NCBI GenBank assembly: GCA_024220525.1
Contig: JAMYWO010000100.1
Span: 62,001 to 126,000, forward strand
DNA from: Cochliopodium minus
Taxonomy: Eukaryota > Discosea > Himatismenida > Cochliopodiidae
DNA: 64,000 nt
Direction: 5' to 3'
The notes beneath the pieces were generated by a model. That model ran no database searches, had not been told where the DNA came from, and saw only the letters and a program-made list of their open reading frames with translations. This document shows positions 10,001 through 21,939 of the stretch, piece after piece; position 1 is the first letter of the stretch, and each line of letters begins with the position of its first letter. Made by a program: the position numbers and the translations under genes.

Positions 10001-12107
10001 AAGGATCTTCATTTGAATCATTTTTGAAAAGATGAAATTTTATGTTGATCTTATTTTCTAATACGATTCTCTTTATTTCTAAATTTAAAAAAATTATATC
10101 AAAAAAATCAACAAATTAAAAGTTGTTTTACCTGAGTTAATTTCTTTTAAGATTTTAAGAGATTGGGATTGTTTGAAAAAATAGAAGTTTCCTTCAATCA
10201 TGTCCAATTTCGTTCCAATCAACATCACGGTAGTAGAATCCCCGATTTGAGAAGAAAGAAAATGCAGCCAATACAAGATCTTGTTCTTGCTTACTATTTC
10301 ATTCAAAGGATAAGAACAGTCAAACAATAACATATAAATACATCCAGTGCTAAAGAAGAAAGAATGAGACAAGTGATATTCTTCGTGTCCTAAAAAATTA
10401 AATTGAAAATAAATAATCGAGTTACTAAATAAAAATAAATACCAGCAAAATCCCAAAGAGAAAATAAAAAATTTTCTTTTTCATCTTTAAATCTGTATAT
10501 TTCTACTCCATGAGTCATCATGTATTCTTTTTTTTCAAACTGAACGTTTTTATAAGCATTTTTGTTCTTACTTTCATTGACAGAACCAATGAGTCTTTCT
10601 TTGAGTGTTGTTTTCCCAACATTCTCAGAACCAACTAAAAATTAATTTAGAATTTTTAATATTAAAAATTTTCAACATTTTTATTACCTATCATAAGTCT
10701 GATCCCTTCAAAAGTTCTTTTTCTTGAAATCTCGATATCTCTTTTAAAAGAAACAAAATATTCTTTTTGTTTATTGTACAAAACACCTTCAGAAATTCCT
10801 TTTTGTTGGTTGTATTCAAGGGTTGCTTTTTCATGGAGAGGATCAGACATGTTTAAGAAAGATCCTTCTTTTTTCACAAAGATAGTAAAGAAAATATCCC
10901 CACTTAAATTAAACTCGACACAGTTCCCTTGATACATAATAATCCTATCTTCCTTCTCCAATTTTAGAGTTCCACTTCCAGTTTTTTCTTTTCCATTTTG
11001 AAGAATACCTTTCCAAATAGCTTTACCCTCAGTGTTGATAATTTCTATATTTTGGTGAAAGATGGTGTTCGGATTAATTCTCCATGGTTTTTTGGAGAAA
11101 GAATTGAACTTTCTTCTAAAAGGAACTATCTTTTTATCTTTGAATGATTTCTTTTAAAAGAATGATTATTAAAAGATTAATTTAATTAAATAAATATTAC
11201 AGGTAAAATGTCACTTAAATTATTTCCATGTGTAGACTTTTTCATAACAGGTTCACGATACTCTAAAAGAAGTCTTATCTTATTATTGTTTGGCTCATTT
11301 TGAATGCATAAAAGATAAAGAGGTATTTTAGAGTTTTTGTCAGCTATATTGGGATCTGCTCCAAATTCTAACACTTTATCGAAATGAGAAATATCAGAAT
11401 TCATGTTATCTGCCAAATGATGAAGTATTGTTCTACCGTCTTTGTCTTGAATATTTGTTTTGGCTCCAAAAGACAAAAGAAGAAAAAGAATTTCAAAATT
11501 AATCATCTCATTTTTACACAATAAATGAAGACTTGTGTAACCTAAATTTCATAGTAGTTTTAAAAATTTAAAAAATTATAAAAATTTAAATACTTTGTCT
11601 TTTTGTTTGTAGATCAAGGTTTGTTTCACTGAATGTAAGGATTTGTTTCAACATAGGCAGTTTTTCATTCATTACGCAATATTGCAATGGAGTGTAATTG
11701 TTAAATACTGGTGCATTGATGTTTCCACCAAAGAAGTTATACAATCTTAACAATTTTTTTTGGTTCTTGTCAATAAGTCTCAAGATTAATCCTGATTCAA
11801 AAAAATATCTTGCAATTTCATTCAATATTGGAATGATTATTAATTTTAATGAGAATTTGGGGTTTGAATAATGCCACAATATGATTGTAATCAATATCAA
11901 TGGTTTTCTTATCTCTTGTGGTATCTTTTTATTTCTCATTTTCTTGCTTATTTGGAAATCCATTTCTGATATGGTCAATGTTATCGCACATATTATTGTA
12001 TCCACTGTTGTTATTATTATTTTGACCAAAATTATGAATTGAATTCTGAATATAGTTACAATTAATGCTGCATGAATTGGTGAAAAATTAATCTTAACAT
12101 TTCCCAT
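7062..12107 (-). CDS. Roco-family protein: ankyrin repeats, Roc GTPase, COR and protein kinase
   Basis: A multi-exon gene. In order: ankyrin repeats (about 11,760-11,190: NYTPLQYCVMNEKLPMLKQI, DGRTILHHLADN, FGADPNIADKNSKIPLYLLC); a linker; a Roc GTPase with P-loop GSENVGKTTLKERLIG (about 10,640-10,590), WDFAG (10,455-10,390) and GTKLD (about 10,210); a COR region (about 9,990-8,700); a Cys knuckle (CAFCGMN..CDSC, about 8,200-8,125); and a kinase with GQGGFGR split by an intron (8,085/8,015), VAIKE (about 7,905), LHRDIKTEN (about 7,605), IDFGS (about 7,525) and SAPEI (about 7,400). Catalytic residues are all present. Roco kinases (LRRK family, Dictyostelium Roco) are signalling proteins in which Roc-COR nucleotide state controls the kinase. 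There are ankyrin rather than LRR repeats. The N-terminus is uncertain: ATG at 12107 opens a hydrophobic stretch, while an ATG at 12247 (MNLNRHLLFKWFYYIKF) followed by a donor near 12,133 could supply an earlier exon. Confidence 0.85.
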
Positions 12108-12247
12108 TAAGTATATATTTGATTTTAATTACCTGTTTTATGAATTGAGAATTTGGGAGTTAGATAAATCGAAGTATACAATAGAATGGTGATTAAGAAC
12201 TTTATATAATAAAACCATTTAAACAACAAGTGTCTATTAAGGTTCAT

Positions 12248-12548
12248 TTTTATTTATTTCACTTTAATATATTTGAAATAAAAATTTGAAAAAAATTAAA
12301 ATCGTAAAAGTTTCTTTTGATGATCTTTGACTTCAAAATTGGAGGATCTTTTTGAAACTAAAAATTTTATGAATTATTTTCATTCTGTGAATAAAAAATA
12401 AAAAGTCTGAAATATAATTTTTCATTAATCTAATAAAACAAGATCCAAAAAAACAAAATGAAAGACCTCTATGTTCAAACCTTTTCACAAAATTTAATCA
12501 AAATAAAAAAAAATTGAATTTGTATTGAAAAAAAAAAAATTTTATAGA
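12248..12548. promoter_or_regulatory. Divergent intergenic region between Roco and J-protein genes
   Basis: About 300 bases of A+T-rich sequence separate two genes that point away from each other, so it should hold both promoters. A-runs precede the J-protein ATG. I see no conserved motif that I can name. The upstream in-frame ATG at 12525 would only add eight Lys-rich residues to the J protein. Confidence 0.4.
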
Positions 12549-15531
12549 ATGGAAGAAAATATGAGTGATTGGAGGAACAAAGAAGTGATAATAGTCGATG
12601 AGTTGAGGAAATTGACCTATTATGAATTACTTGTAGTACCAAAGAACGCAGATTCCAAGCAAATAAGAAAAGCATACTATTCCCTTGCAAGGAGTTATCA
12701 TCCTGATAAGACAGATGAACCTCAAGCTGAGGAAATTGTAAGAAAAATAAATTTTTAAAACCAATTTTTCATATCATAAAAGAATTTAAATGCTTATTGT
12801 ATTCAAATAATCAATTTTTTAAAGACAATTGAAATATCTCCCTATAATATTTAAATTTGACTAATAAAAAAATTTTCATTTTCATTTCTCCCAATTTTCT
12901 TTTTTTATAGTTCAAATTGATCAATGAAGCATATGAGGTTCTTTCTGATGAAGAGAAGAGAAAACAATATGATCAATTTGGAAAAGATGGATTGAAGGAT
13001 ATTGGATTCGATCCCACAATAGTAATCAAATCAATGTTTGGAGGGAAATCATTTGATGATTTCTTTGGTAAAATAAATGAAAGAATTTTACTCAATTTCA
13101 TGCTTATTTTTCAAGATTCCTTTAAATTATTTTTGTTTTTTTAAATTCAATATTTTTCAAAGAAAGTATTTTGCGAATATAAAAAAAATATTTTTAATTT
13201 TAAACTAAAGGAAAAAACGATCCTTTCAATAAAATAAATAATTTTTTAATCATCAAAATAATTTATTTTTAAAGGAGAATTGTCTATTGTGCACAACTTG
13301 TCACAAATGGCTCAAATGGGAAACTTCGAGAATGAAGAAGAGTTCATGAAGATTCAAATGGAGCAAGAGAAAGAAAAAGAAAAGTTCTTCAAAGAAAAAA
13401 CCAAGGAGTTGGTGAAGAAGCTCGAAAAGAGATTGGAGAAGTGGATGCAGGGGAAAGAAAAGGATTTCCTCAAAGATTCCTTGGAAGAAATCGAACAATG
13501 TTTGGAAGTTCCAGGAGGTGAAACTTTGTTGAAAAAAATAGGTTATATCTACAATTTAGTTGGAAGGTATTTAAATCTTATTTTTATTTTATTTTATTTT
13601 ATTTCAAATTCTTTATTAAAATTTTTTTCTTCTTTAATTTTTTTTTTTTTTTTTGATAGACAAAACTCTGGGTTTTTTTTGTTCCAATTCTTTGCTAAGG
13701 TGCAAGAAAAAGGACACAAAGCTGCTTCTAAACTTTCTCTCTTTGGTTCCTTAGTTAAACTCGCAGTAAACGCTTCACGTGTTGGTAATTATAAATTTCT
13801 ACCTATTTATTTTTATTCCAATTTTTTTTTTTTAATTTTTTTTTTTATTTTTTTAAATGATTTTTATTTTTTATTTTTATTTTAGAAAACAAAATCCATC
13901 AACAAAATAAACTTGAACAACAAAGAATGGAGCAAATCCAACACGAACAACATAATCCTCACAACCCTTATGTCAAAACTTCTCCTCGAGACAAAACTTC
14001 CCCAAGGTAATTATTTTTTTTTTTTCTCTTTTTTTTTAATTTTTTTAATCTATTATTTTTTTTACATTTTCATTTTCTTTTTTCATTTAATTTTGAATAT
14101 TTTAATTCAATTTTAATTTTAATTTTGAATATTTTTTTATGCATTGTTTTGCTATGTCATTTTATTATTTTATTTTGATTTACTCAAAAAAAAAAAAGAT
14201 CAAAAAACTCTCCTAGAAAGACTTCTCCAAGGGGAAATGAAAATGTCAACAACCAAACCTACAACGAACCAAATCCCAACCAAAACTTTAACAATGACAA
14301 TAATAATAATTATAATGGAAATAATAACACTCCTTACAATCAAAACTTTAATAACACTCCTTACAACAATAACACTCCTTACAACAATAACTTTAGTAAT
14401 ACTCCTAATAATGGCTTTAATAATACTCCTAACAACAATAATGAGAGTAGTTTTAAAGATGATCTGGCTGGTGAGTTTGGCACTGATGAGAAAGAGGCCC
14501 AGGAAATGATGGGTTTAGTTGACCAGGGTATTTTTCTTCAAAAAAAAATATATTTTTTAATTTTAATAAAATTTTTTTATTTTTTAAAATTATTTTTTGT
14601 ATTAAATTTTTTATTTTTTATTTTTATTTTTTTTTAATAAAATTATTCTTTCATTTTTTTCTTTTTTATTCTTTTAAAAAATTTTTTCCATTGAAAAAAT
14701 TGTTTAATTATATATTCTCTCTTTGCTTATCCTTTTTGGAAACAAAATTAAAAAACTATGGTTTTGTTTTGCAGCTTTTATCTTCTTTCATCCTATTCCT
14801 GATAGGACATTTTCAATAAATAAACTTTTTTGGTTTTTTTCTTTTTTTTATTAAAATTATTCTTTTATTTTTTTCTTTTTTTTATTTCTTTTAAAAATTT
14901 TTCTTTTGAAATTTTTCTTGTTTTTAATGTTTTTTAATTTATAATTTGTTAATCTTTTCAAAAATTTTTTTAACCAGGATTAAGGCTCCTTTGGAAATTT
15001 GGGTTGATGGAAATAGAAGAGTGTATATTAGAAGTATGTGAAGAAGTATGTAAGCCAAAAAAAAACTCCACCAAAAAAGAAAAATCCGTCTTAGAGAAGA
15101 AGGCAGAGGGAATTTTGAAGTTGGGAGATCTTTATTTGCAGGCTGCTGAGAAGAAGGCTGAAGAAGAGAAAAAGTTGAGGGAACAAGAGTTGAAAAAGAA
15201 CAAAACCAAAAAGACTGAAAATAAAAAAGATGATTTTAAACATGTTAATAGGTAATATTTCTTTCATTATTTATATTTTTAATTTTTTTAATTTTTTATT
15301 TTTTTTTTTGATTATTTTATTTTAATTTATTAATTTTTATTTAAAAAAAAAAAGATTCATGGAGGCTGTTGAGCATCAACACAAAGAAGAAATCAACCAA
15401 AGACAAAAAGAAGAGTCACAGCAATACAACAATAATACCAACACTTATAATAACAACATCGTTGTTGAAGAAAATAATAACAACAATAATGACACTCTCG
15501 TTGAAAATAAGGTTGGTCTTGACATTGACTA
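12549..15531 (+). CDS. J-domain co-chaperone with DnaJ-X domain
   Basis: The first two exons encode a J domain: [20 protein letters not shown], the invariant YHPDKTD, and after an intron [20 protein letters not shown]. The third and fourth exons carry a charged helical segment ([18 protein letters not shown]). The following exons match the DnaJ-X domain of the yeast Caj1/Djp1 type: [18 protein letters not shown] and, after an Asn/Pro/Thr-rich insert (repeats of NTPYNNN), the block [20 protein letters not shown]. The C-terminus is Lys/Glu-rich and then Asn-rich, ending TAA at 15531. There is no Gly/Phe region or zinc finger, so it is not class A or B. J proteins stimulate Hsp70 ATPase; Caj1/Djp1 relatives act at the plasma membrane or in peroxisomal import. 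About eight exons. A dispersed repeat lies in the intron at 14,530-14,980. Confidence 0.85.
14688..14800 (+). repeat. Dispersed ~110-bp intronic repeat, copy 1
   Basis: The segment beginning CATTGAAAAAATTGTTTAAT and running through ATATTCTCTCTTTGCTTATC, GAAACAAAATTAAAAAACTA and TTTGCAGCTTTTAT to CTTTCATCCTA is repeated at about 55093-55205 with roughly one difference in eight to ten bases. Both copies lie inside introns of plus-strand genes and in the same orientation. AAACAAAA pairs perfectly with TTTTGTTT across a 14-base loop in this copy. It may be an intron-hosted small RNA gene or a short transposon-derived repeat. It does not look like a tRNA. Confidence 0.65.
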
Positions 15532-15820
15532 AGAAAAATAAAAAACAAACCAAAGTAGAAATTTTAAATTATTAAAAAAAATTTTTTATTGAATTTTCTT
15601 TTTATTTAATCTATCCTCCTAAATACCATAGAATTAAAAATGATATCAAAGATAATAAACTAATAGGGATGATATTTTAAATTTTTTCTGTTTGAAAAAG
15701 GTGAAAAAAATTCTATCACTTTTCAGAGTAATATTGACAAAGATTATGTTATTCATCAGATTCATTAAAGATGGGACTTAATTTATTTTTTGTATTCTTG
15801 ATCTGAAAAATAAAAAAAAA

Positions 15821-16757
15821 ATGAAATCTATCTTCAACAAAAAGAGTTTCAAAAATATCTTCACAAAACTGAAACCACAAAAATATCTTATCAACTTTAA
15901 ACAAGATATAAGATTCAACAAATACATTCAAAACCCAATAAATAAATATACATCATCCAATGCTCATTTTTATTGTACAGAAATAACTAATGGAAATATA
16001 AAGGAACAAGACACAAATAATGGTGATATTAAAGAAGGTGAAGAAACCCAAACACATAAGGGACATTATGCCATACATGCTAATTGCAATGTATGCAAGA
16101 ATCCTGTCTTCAAAAAATTTTCTAAGCATTCATATCATAAGGGAGTTGTTATAATTAGATGTCCCAGTTGTAGATCGTTGCATTTAATATCAGATAATCT
16201 AGGTAAGAATAAATATCATTAATTATATTTTTTAAGACATATCAATCAAAAAAAAATCGCAATAAAGTCACAACAAGTTAATCACTCAATAATATATAAT
16301 TCCCAATAAATTCCCAACAATAAATAATCCATATTCAAAGAATATAAAATTAATTTGAAAATAATTTAATTTCACTCAAGAGAAATCACTTTTAATTTTT
16401 AAAAACAAATTTGTTTAAATTATCGTTTTTGTTTTGAATATAGGATGGTTTTCCGAAAGTAAAATCAATATAGAAACAATTCTTCAAGAAAGAGGAGAAA
16501 AATTGACAAAAGCAAGGGCAGGATATTCATTAGGAAAACACAAAGAAGGTGAAAATAAGGATAATGTAAACAATGTAAATATTGAAAATACAGTTCATAA
16601 TAATAATGAGATTGGAAACAAATTGCATTTGGTAGAAGGAGAAAACAAAGAACAAGCAGCTAAACCTAATATTAATTTTGAAAACTTGATGGAAGATGAT
16701 CTTTTAGAAATCGAAAATGCTGATGACTTTGTCAACAAATTGTCTAATAACAAATAA
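15821..16757 (+). CDS. Zim17/Tim15/DNLZ-like mitochondrial Hsp70 escort protein
   Basis: Exon 1 (ATG 15821) begins with a basic, Ser/Lys/Phe-rich leader (MKSIFNKKSFKNIFTKLKPQ) typical of a mitochondrial presequence, then an acidic linker. It then carries the DNL-type zinc finger: CNVCKNPVFKKFSKHSYHKG, VVIIRCPSCRSLHLISDNLG, with two CxxC pairs. The intron (16,202 to about 16,442) interrupts the family's conserved DNLGWF motif, and exon 2 continues GWFSESKINIETILQERGEK, also conserved. Zim17 proteins bind mitochondrial Hsp70 in the matrix, keep it soluble and so support protein import. The Glu/Asn-rich C-terminus is a lineage-specific extension. It is convergent with the MTU1-like gene, with about 107 bases between. 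Confidence 0.88.
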
Positions 16758-16864
16758 TAATTATTTTGTCATTTTTTAGTTTTTCTTATTTATTATTAAA
16801 AAAAATTTAAAATGGAAAAAAAAGAAATTAAATTTTTCTTTTTAAATAAATATCTATTTTTTTT

Positions 16865-18534
16865 TTATTCTATGTAATTTTGTGGAGAATCTAAACCTTT
16901 TTGGAAATAATTTTTTCCAAGTGAATTTATCAAACCACCTCCCAAACAAGTGAAACTTCCTTCCACATAAAAAGCACAAACTTGCAACAAAGACAAAGCG
17001 CGGATGGGTAACTCTGGTCTGACCATCACAGTAGAGGGGTCATCCTTGTTCCAAGAGATGGTACAATAAGACATGTCTTGAGTATGTCTAATTCTAAATA
17101 AACAGCGGAAGATTAATTCGTTTGGGTTGTCAAGAGAAACAGTGTACTGAGGGAAGTCATGGATCCATTTCATTTCTTTAACCACAAAATCATCCACAAA
17201 GAAACAAGGATGCACTTTATTAGAAGTGCAAAGAATAAAATTCTCCTTCAAGTTTTTAGACACGCAATATATTTTAGAAACAGTCCCTCCCAATGTAACT
17301 CTTTGACCAATAGACAAGGTAGTCCCACCTTCAATCTCTCCAAGTTTAGTGTTTTTTTCAATGTCATAAACTTTTGTATTCTCCAAGTCCATGTACTCAC
17401 TTAAAAATTTGGAGAATTTTTTCTTTTTCCCAATGAAACATATTCCTTTGCTGCTTTTCTTTTCATGATTTTCAAACCCCAATTTTTTGAGCTCTTCTCT
17501 TATGTATTCTTTCCCATCTAGTTGGCCGATAGGAAATATCGTTTTCTGCAAACTTTTTTGGTTGACCCATACCAAAAAATATGTTTGGTCCTTGAATTTG
17601 TTTTCAGAGCTTTGTAAAATAACCCCATCACCTTCAGGAGCTAACCAAAAAAATTAAATGAAAAAAATTTAAATTAAAAAATTTAAAAAAATTAATTTAA
17701 AAAAATTAATTTACATAATTTTGCATAATGTCCTGTTGCTATGTAATCTGCTCCTGTTTTTTCCATTACTTGGTCATAAAATTCTGAAAATTTGATTTTT
17801 TCATTGCAAAGAATATCAGGATTGGGAGTTTTCCCCTCCTTGTACCCTTCCAACATTTTCAAAAACACTTCGCTCCAATACTCCTTCACCAAGTTTATTC
17901 TTGTGCACTTAATTCCCATTTTCTCGCAGATTCTCTTCACTATCTTCCAATCCATCTCTTCTGGACATTCCGTTTCATTATCTTGAGTTTGCCAACTTTG
18001 CATGAACACCTTGATATCAAAAAAAAAAAAAAAAAAAAAATTGGTTTATTTTTGGGATTTATTTTCTCTGAAATTTGAATTTATTAAGATGGTTGTTATT
18101 AAAATTGAATATTTCAACAATATTCCTATTCATTGATTTTTTAGTTTTATCAATTGAAATATTAATCGAAGGAAAGTATATTGTGTTGATTTTTATTTTA
18201 ATAATATTTAATTGTGAAGTATCTATTAATTCATCATTACCCCTTCTATATTATATCCATCTTTCTGCAACATATAAGCAGATAATGTTGAATCTACTCC
18301 TCCTGACATCGCTACCGCTATCTTTATATCTTTATTTGGCTTATCTTTCGGTTTATTATGTACATAATATAAATCCTGGTAGGGATGTGAAGTATTTGTG
18401 GTACAATAAAAATGTTTTTGATTGATGTTGCCAAAATATTTGAATTTAATGAAAGATTTGAATGATATAATGTTATTATGTTTGATGAATGATCTCTTCA
18501 TATCTTTGAATCCCTTGAAACATTTGTGTTTCAT
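16865..18534 (-). CDS. Mitochondrial tRNA-specific 2-thiouridylase (MnmA/MTU1/TRMU family)
   Basis: Three exons. Exon 1 (ATG 18534) has a basic leader (MKHKCFKGFKDMKRSFIKHN) consistent with mitochondrial targeting, then the PP-loop AVAMSGGVDSTLSAYMLQ that binds ATP. Exon 2 has EGKTPNPDILCNEKIKF with the catalytic Cys, and GADYIATGHYAKL. Exon 3 has KDQTYFLVWV, the second catalytic Cys in KGICFIGKKKKF, the beta-barrel motif LSIGQR, and a C-terminal domain ending QNYIE. The enzyme thiolates U34 of mitochondrial Lys, Glu and Gln tRNAs using sulfur relayed from the Cys desulfurase. Length (about 430 aa) is normal. Its presence implies an organelle that still has tRNAs to modify. An unusually long A-run (about 20) sits at the exon 2 acceptor side near 18,020-18,040. 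Confidence 0.93.
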
Positions 18535-18886
18535 TTTTTTTTTTTATTCAGAAGAGAAAATTGTTGAAAATACATTATGTTTGATCAATCTATTGAGATT
18601 GTGGCGTATATCAAAATTATTTGACAATTTCTTATTCATTTTTCTAATTCTCCTCTCAAGAATGTGATCTATACTCCTGTTTTCCTTTCATTTGTAATGC
18701 AAACAAAAATATTGAATCAATATTTTGATAATTTTTCGTTTATGGTGTGTTTGAAAGATGCAATAGGATGAAAATTTAAAAAAAATCAAGAAGAATCTTC
18801 CATCCTATATTTTTTAATTTTTATATCTGACCAATACAATATCTACAACATCACAAACCATAATTTATAGAATAAAAAAGAAAAAT
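18535..18886. promoter_or_regulatory. Divergent intergenic region between MTU1-like and DHHC genes
   Basis: About 350 bases between two genes that point away from each other. It is AT-rich with no frame of coding character; the short plus-strand frame overlapping 18,422-18,667 is mostly antisense to the MTU1 exon. It should contain both promoters. No named motif is visible. Confidence 0.4.
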
Positions 18887-20297
18887 ATGGACAATCCATT
18901 TGATAATCCCTTTGATGAAAATAGAATAAAAAGAGTGAATGGAAATAATAAGGATACAGAATCAATAGAAATGAATCATCTGGGAAAGGATGTGGGAAAA
19001 AATGAGAAAAAGCCGCTCTATCAACTCTTTCCATCAAAAACGAAATTTTATTTTTGTGGAAGATTAATGACTGGACCAGATGTCTATCAATTTTTGATAG
19101 CATTTTTCATGTTATTCATACCATCCTTATTATGGTTCATCTTTGTGTAAATAAACAACAGATTTTTACTTTAATTTTAAAAAAATATATTTCTTAATTT
19201 GACAAAAAAAAATTCAATTTTTCACCAATACATAAATAAATACACTCTATAGTGGACCATATCTATGGACAAAATCTCCTGCATATCCAATAGTATATGC
19301 AATAATATTCATAGCGGCAAATACATTCCAATTTATAACGTGCTATGTAGATGCAGGGATATTGCCAAGAAATCCAGAACGTAATAAAACATTTATCAAA
19401 ATAAAAAAAGCTTTAAAATTTGAAATTAAATTTTAAAAAGCCAAAAAAAAACCTCCGCAAACGAAGGATCAAGAGGTGAAAGAGACAAAATTTAAATTGA
19501 GATACTGTTCAACTTGTAGTATATATAGACCTCCAAGAGCAACACATTGTGGTGTTTGTGATAATTGCGTTGAAAGATTTGATCATCATTGTTAATTTTT
19601 TTTTTTTAATATTTTTGAAACAGTTAATTTTGTAAAAGGTCCTTGGATTGGAAATTGTGTTGGGAGAAAGAATTATAGATTTTTTTTGGCTTATGTAACT
19701 ACAGTTCCGATCGCAGCACTATTTGTCATTTGTAAAATAAAAATAAAAAATATGAAACAATATTTTCAGTTTAAAATTTCAACATTTTCAATTTAAATTT
19801 AATAACTTTTTTAGAAAAATTAAAATTATAAATTTTATTTTAGAAACTTTTTTTTAAAATAATTAAAATCTCTTTTTTTCAGCAACATCTGTTTATAAAA
19901 TGGTTGCATTAGCTAACGAGTATTATACGGGATCAGGAAGTGAAGCACTTTGGGAGGCATGCAGACAATGTTATTTTTGTCCTGTCTTGGTCGTATTTCC
20001 TTTGGCTCCCTTAGCCCTCGTCGGAGCTTTGGCAACTTACCACTACTATCTCGTTTCCATTGATGAAACCACCAATGAGAAAATCAAAAACACTTATCAT
20101 AATATTGATAATCCTAACAACAGAGGATTTTTGGGGAATTGTTTTTACTTTTGGTTTGGACCAAGATACATTTCGTAAGAAAATTTTAAATTATTTTTAA
20201 ATTTTTTTTTTACGATTTTTTTCTCTTTAGGTACTTTGACTTTAGAAAGAAAGTTACTGTTGGAAAAGAGTTTGATAGAAAATTTGCAGTTTTATGA
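18887..20297 (+). CDS. DHHC-type S-acyltransferase, tandem copy 1
   Basis: Six exons. Exon 1 has a polar N-terminus with two NPFD motifs ([11 protein letters not shown]) and then the first membrane helix ([20 protein letters not shown]). Exon 2 has the second helix and the DAGILPRNP motif. The Cys-rich domain follows: [30 protein letters not shown], and after an intron [15 protein letters not shown]. The active-site DHHC is intact. Two more helices and a C-terminal tail with FWFGPRYIS follow; the stop is TGA at 20297. The enzyme palmitoylates protein cysteines on Golgi, ER or plasma membranes. NPFD/NPF motifs bind EH-domain or Sla1-type endocytic adaptors (family knowledge), so endocytic sorting is possible. 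Head-to-tail with the next gene. Confidence 0.93.
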
Positions 20298-20387
20298 ACC
20301 TTCTTTTTTATTCTTTCTTGTGAAAATTTAATTCAATTTATTCAATTTAATTAAATTTTTATGTTGTTTTTAAAAAAAATTAAAAAA

Positions 20388-21832
20388 ATGGAGCTTGATA
20401 CGATGATTGTTGTCAATACAAATGATAACAATATTGATAAACAAAATAATCTTTTTGATGTCAAAATTGAACAAATCTCCCATGATAATCCCTTGAATGT
20501 CAAACCATCCAAGAAAAATCAACAAAGAGATTATTTGCACAGAGTATTCCCCTCCAACAATAAGTTTTATTTTTGTGGCAAATTCATCACTGGACCAGAT
20601 ATACCATTATTTCTATTTTCATTCATGATGATGTTCATCCCATCTATCCTTTACTTTATATTCGTGTAATAATATTTCAACATATATTTTTATATTTCCT
20701 TTATAATACATCTACATACATCTAATACCTCATCTCATTAAGTGCTCCTTATTTATGGGTCAAATCTCCAGTATATCCTATCATTTACGCAGTATTATTC
20801 TTTTGTACGAATGTATTTCAATTGATAGCAACCTATAGTGATCCTGGTATAATTCCAAGAGATCCATTCATAGGAGATCGTAAGAGAAAAATTTTTTATT
20901 ATTATTGAAAAAATTATTGTTCAAAAAAAATTTAAAAAAAAAAAAATTTTTTTCATTTTTTGATACAGCAAAAATATGGGAAAAAACATCTCCTCCACCT
21001 TCTAAGGAAGTGAAGATAAGAGGGATCAAGTTTAAACTTAATTTCTGTACGACGTGTAATATTTACAAACCTCCAAGAGCAACACATTGTGGGATTTGTA
21101 ATAATTGTGTTGAAAGATTCGATCATCATTGTAAAAAAAATTTTAAATTTTTAATCTGAATTTTAAATCTTATTTGCAAAAGGTCCTTGGCTTGGAAATT
21201 GTATTGGAAGAAATAACTATAGATTTTATTTATTGTATATTACTTTTGGTCCTATTTCTGCTCTATATGTTGTTGGTAAGAAAAAAATTAATTTTTTTTG
21301 AAAAAATTCTAATAAGAAATCAAATAAAAAATAAAATAAAACAAAAGAAATGCAAAATAAAAAATAAAATAAAACAAAAAATTTTAAAATAGGAACAACG
21401 ATATACAAGATGGTATCGATTGCTAACGAGTTTTATACAGGATCGGGTGGTGAAGCGTTTTGGGAATCTTGCAGACAATGTTGGATGTGTCCCTTCCTCG
21501 TTTTGTACCCTCTCATCCCTTTCGCTCTCATTTCCTCTCTCACTGTGCTTCATTTTCTACTTTCTGGTACCAATGTCTCCACCAACGAGAAAATAAAGGA
21601 CACTTTCGCTGGAAAAGAAAATCCTTACAATAAAGGTTTTTTAAAAAATATGATTTATTTTTGGTTTGGTCCAAGATACATAAGGTAAAAAATTTATTTC
21701 AAAAAAATCTGGTTTTATTTTTTTTAAATCTTTTTTTCGATTTTTTTTTTTTTTTTAATAAGGTATGTAAATTACAACAAGAAGGTTGATGTTGATAATA
21801 TTTTTGAAAGGAAAGATGGTTTAGTAATATAG
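20388..21832 (+). CDS. DHHC-type S-acyltransferase, tandem copy 2
   Basis: This gene has the same exon plan as its upstream neighbour and is clearly its duplicate. A polar Asn/Asp-rich N-terminus is followed by [18 protein letters not shown] and the first helix, then the DPGIIPRDP motif, the Cys-rich domain ([28 protein letters not shown], intron, [15 protein letters not shown]), two helices, and FWFGPRYIR before a last short exon ending TAG at 21832. The DHHC motif is intact. Unlike copy 1 it lacks the NPFD repeats at the N-terminus, so the two paralogues probably differ in partners or location. Nucleotide identity is moderate, so the duplication is old. An in-frame ATG at 20361 would add nine residues. 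Confidence 0.93.
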
Positions 21833-21939
21833 TTCTTATCAAAAAAAAAAAAAGTATTTTTGTAAAATAAAGATAAATTTTTGTTTTTTTTTGTTTTTTT
21901 GTTTTTTTGTTTTTATTTTTGTTTTTTCCTTTATAACTT

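Noticed and set aside
13301-13498. Leu/Phe-rich minus-strand frame
   Set aside because: Antisense of the charged helical J-protein exon; the LF-rich translation is a by-product of Glu/Lys codons.
14688-14800. tRNA-like reading of the dispersed repeat (GGTTTGATTTG resembling a B-box)
   Set aside because: No A-box at the right distance and no acceptor stem in either copy.
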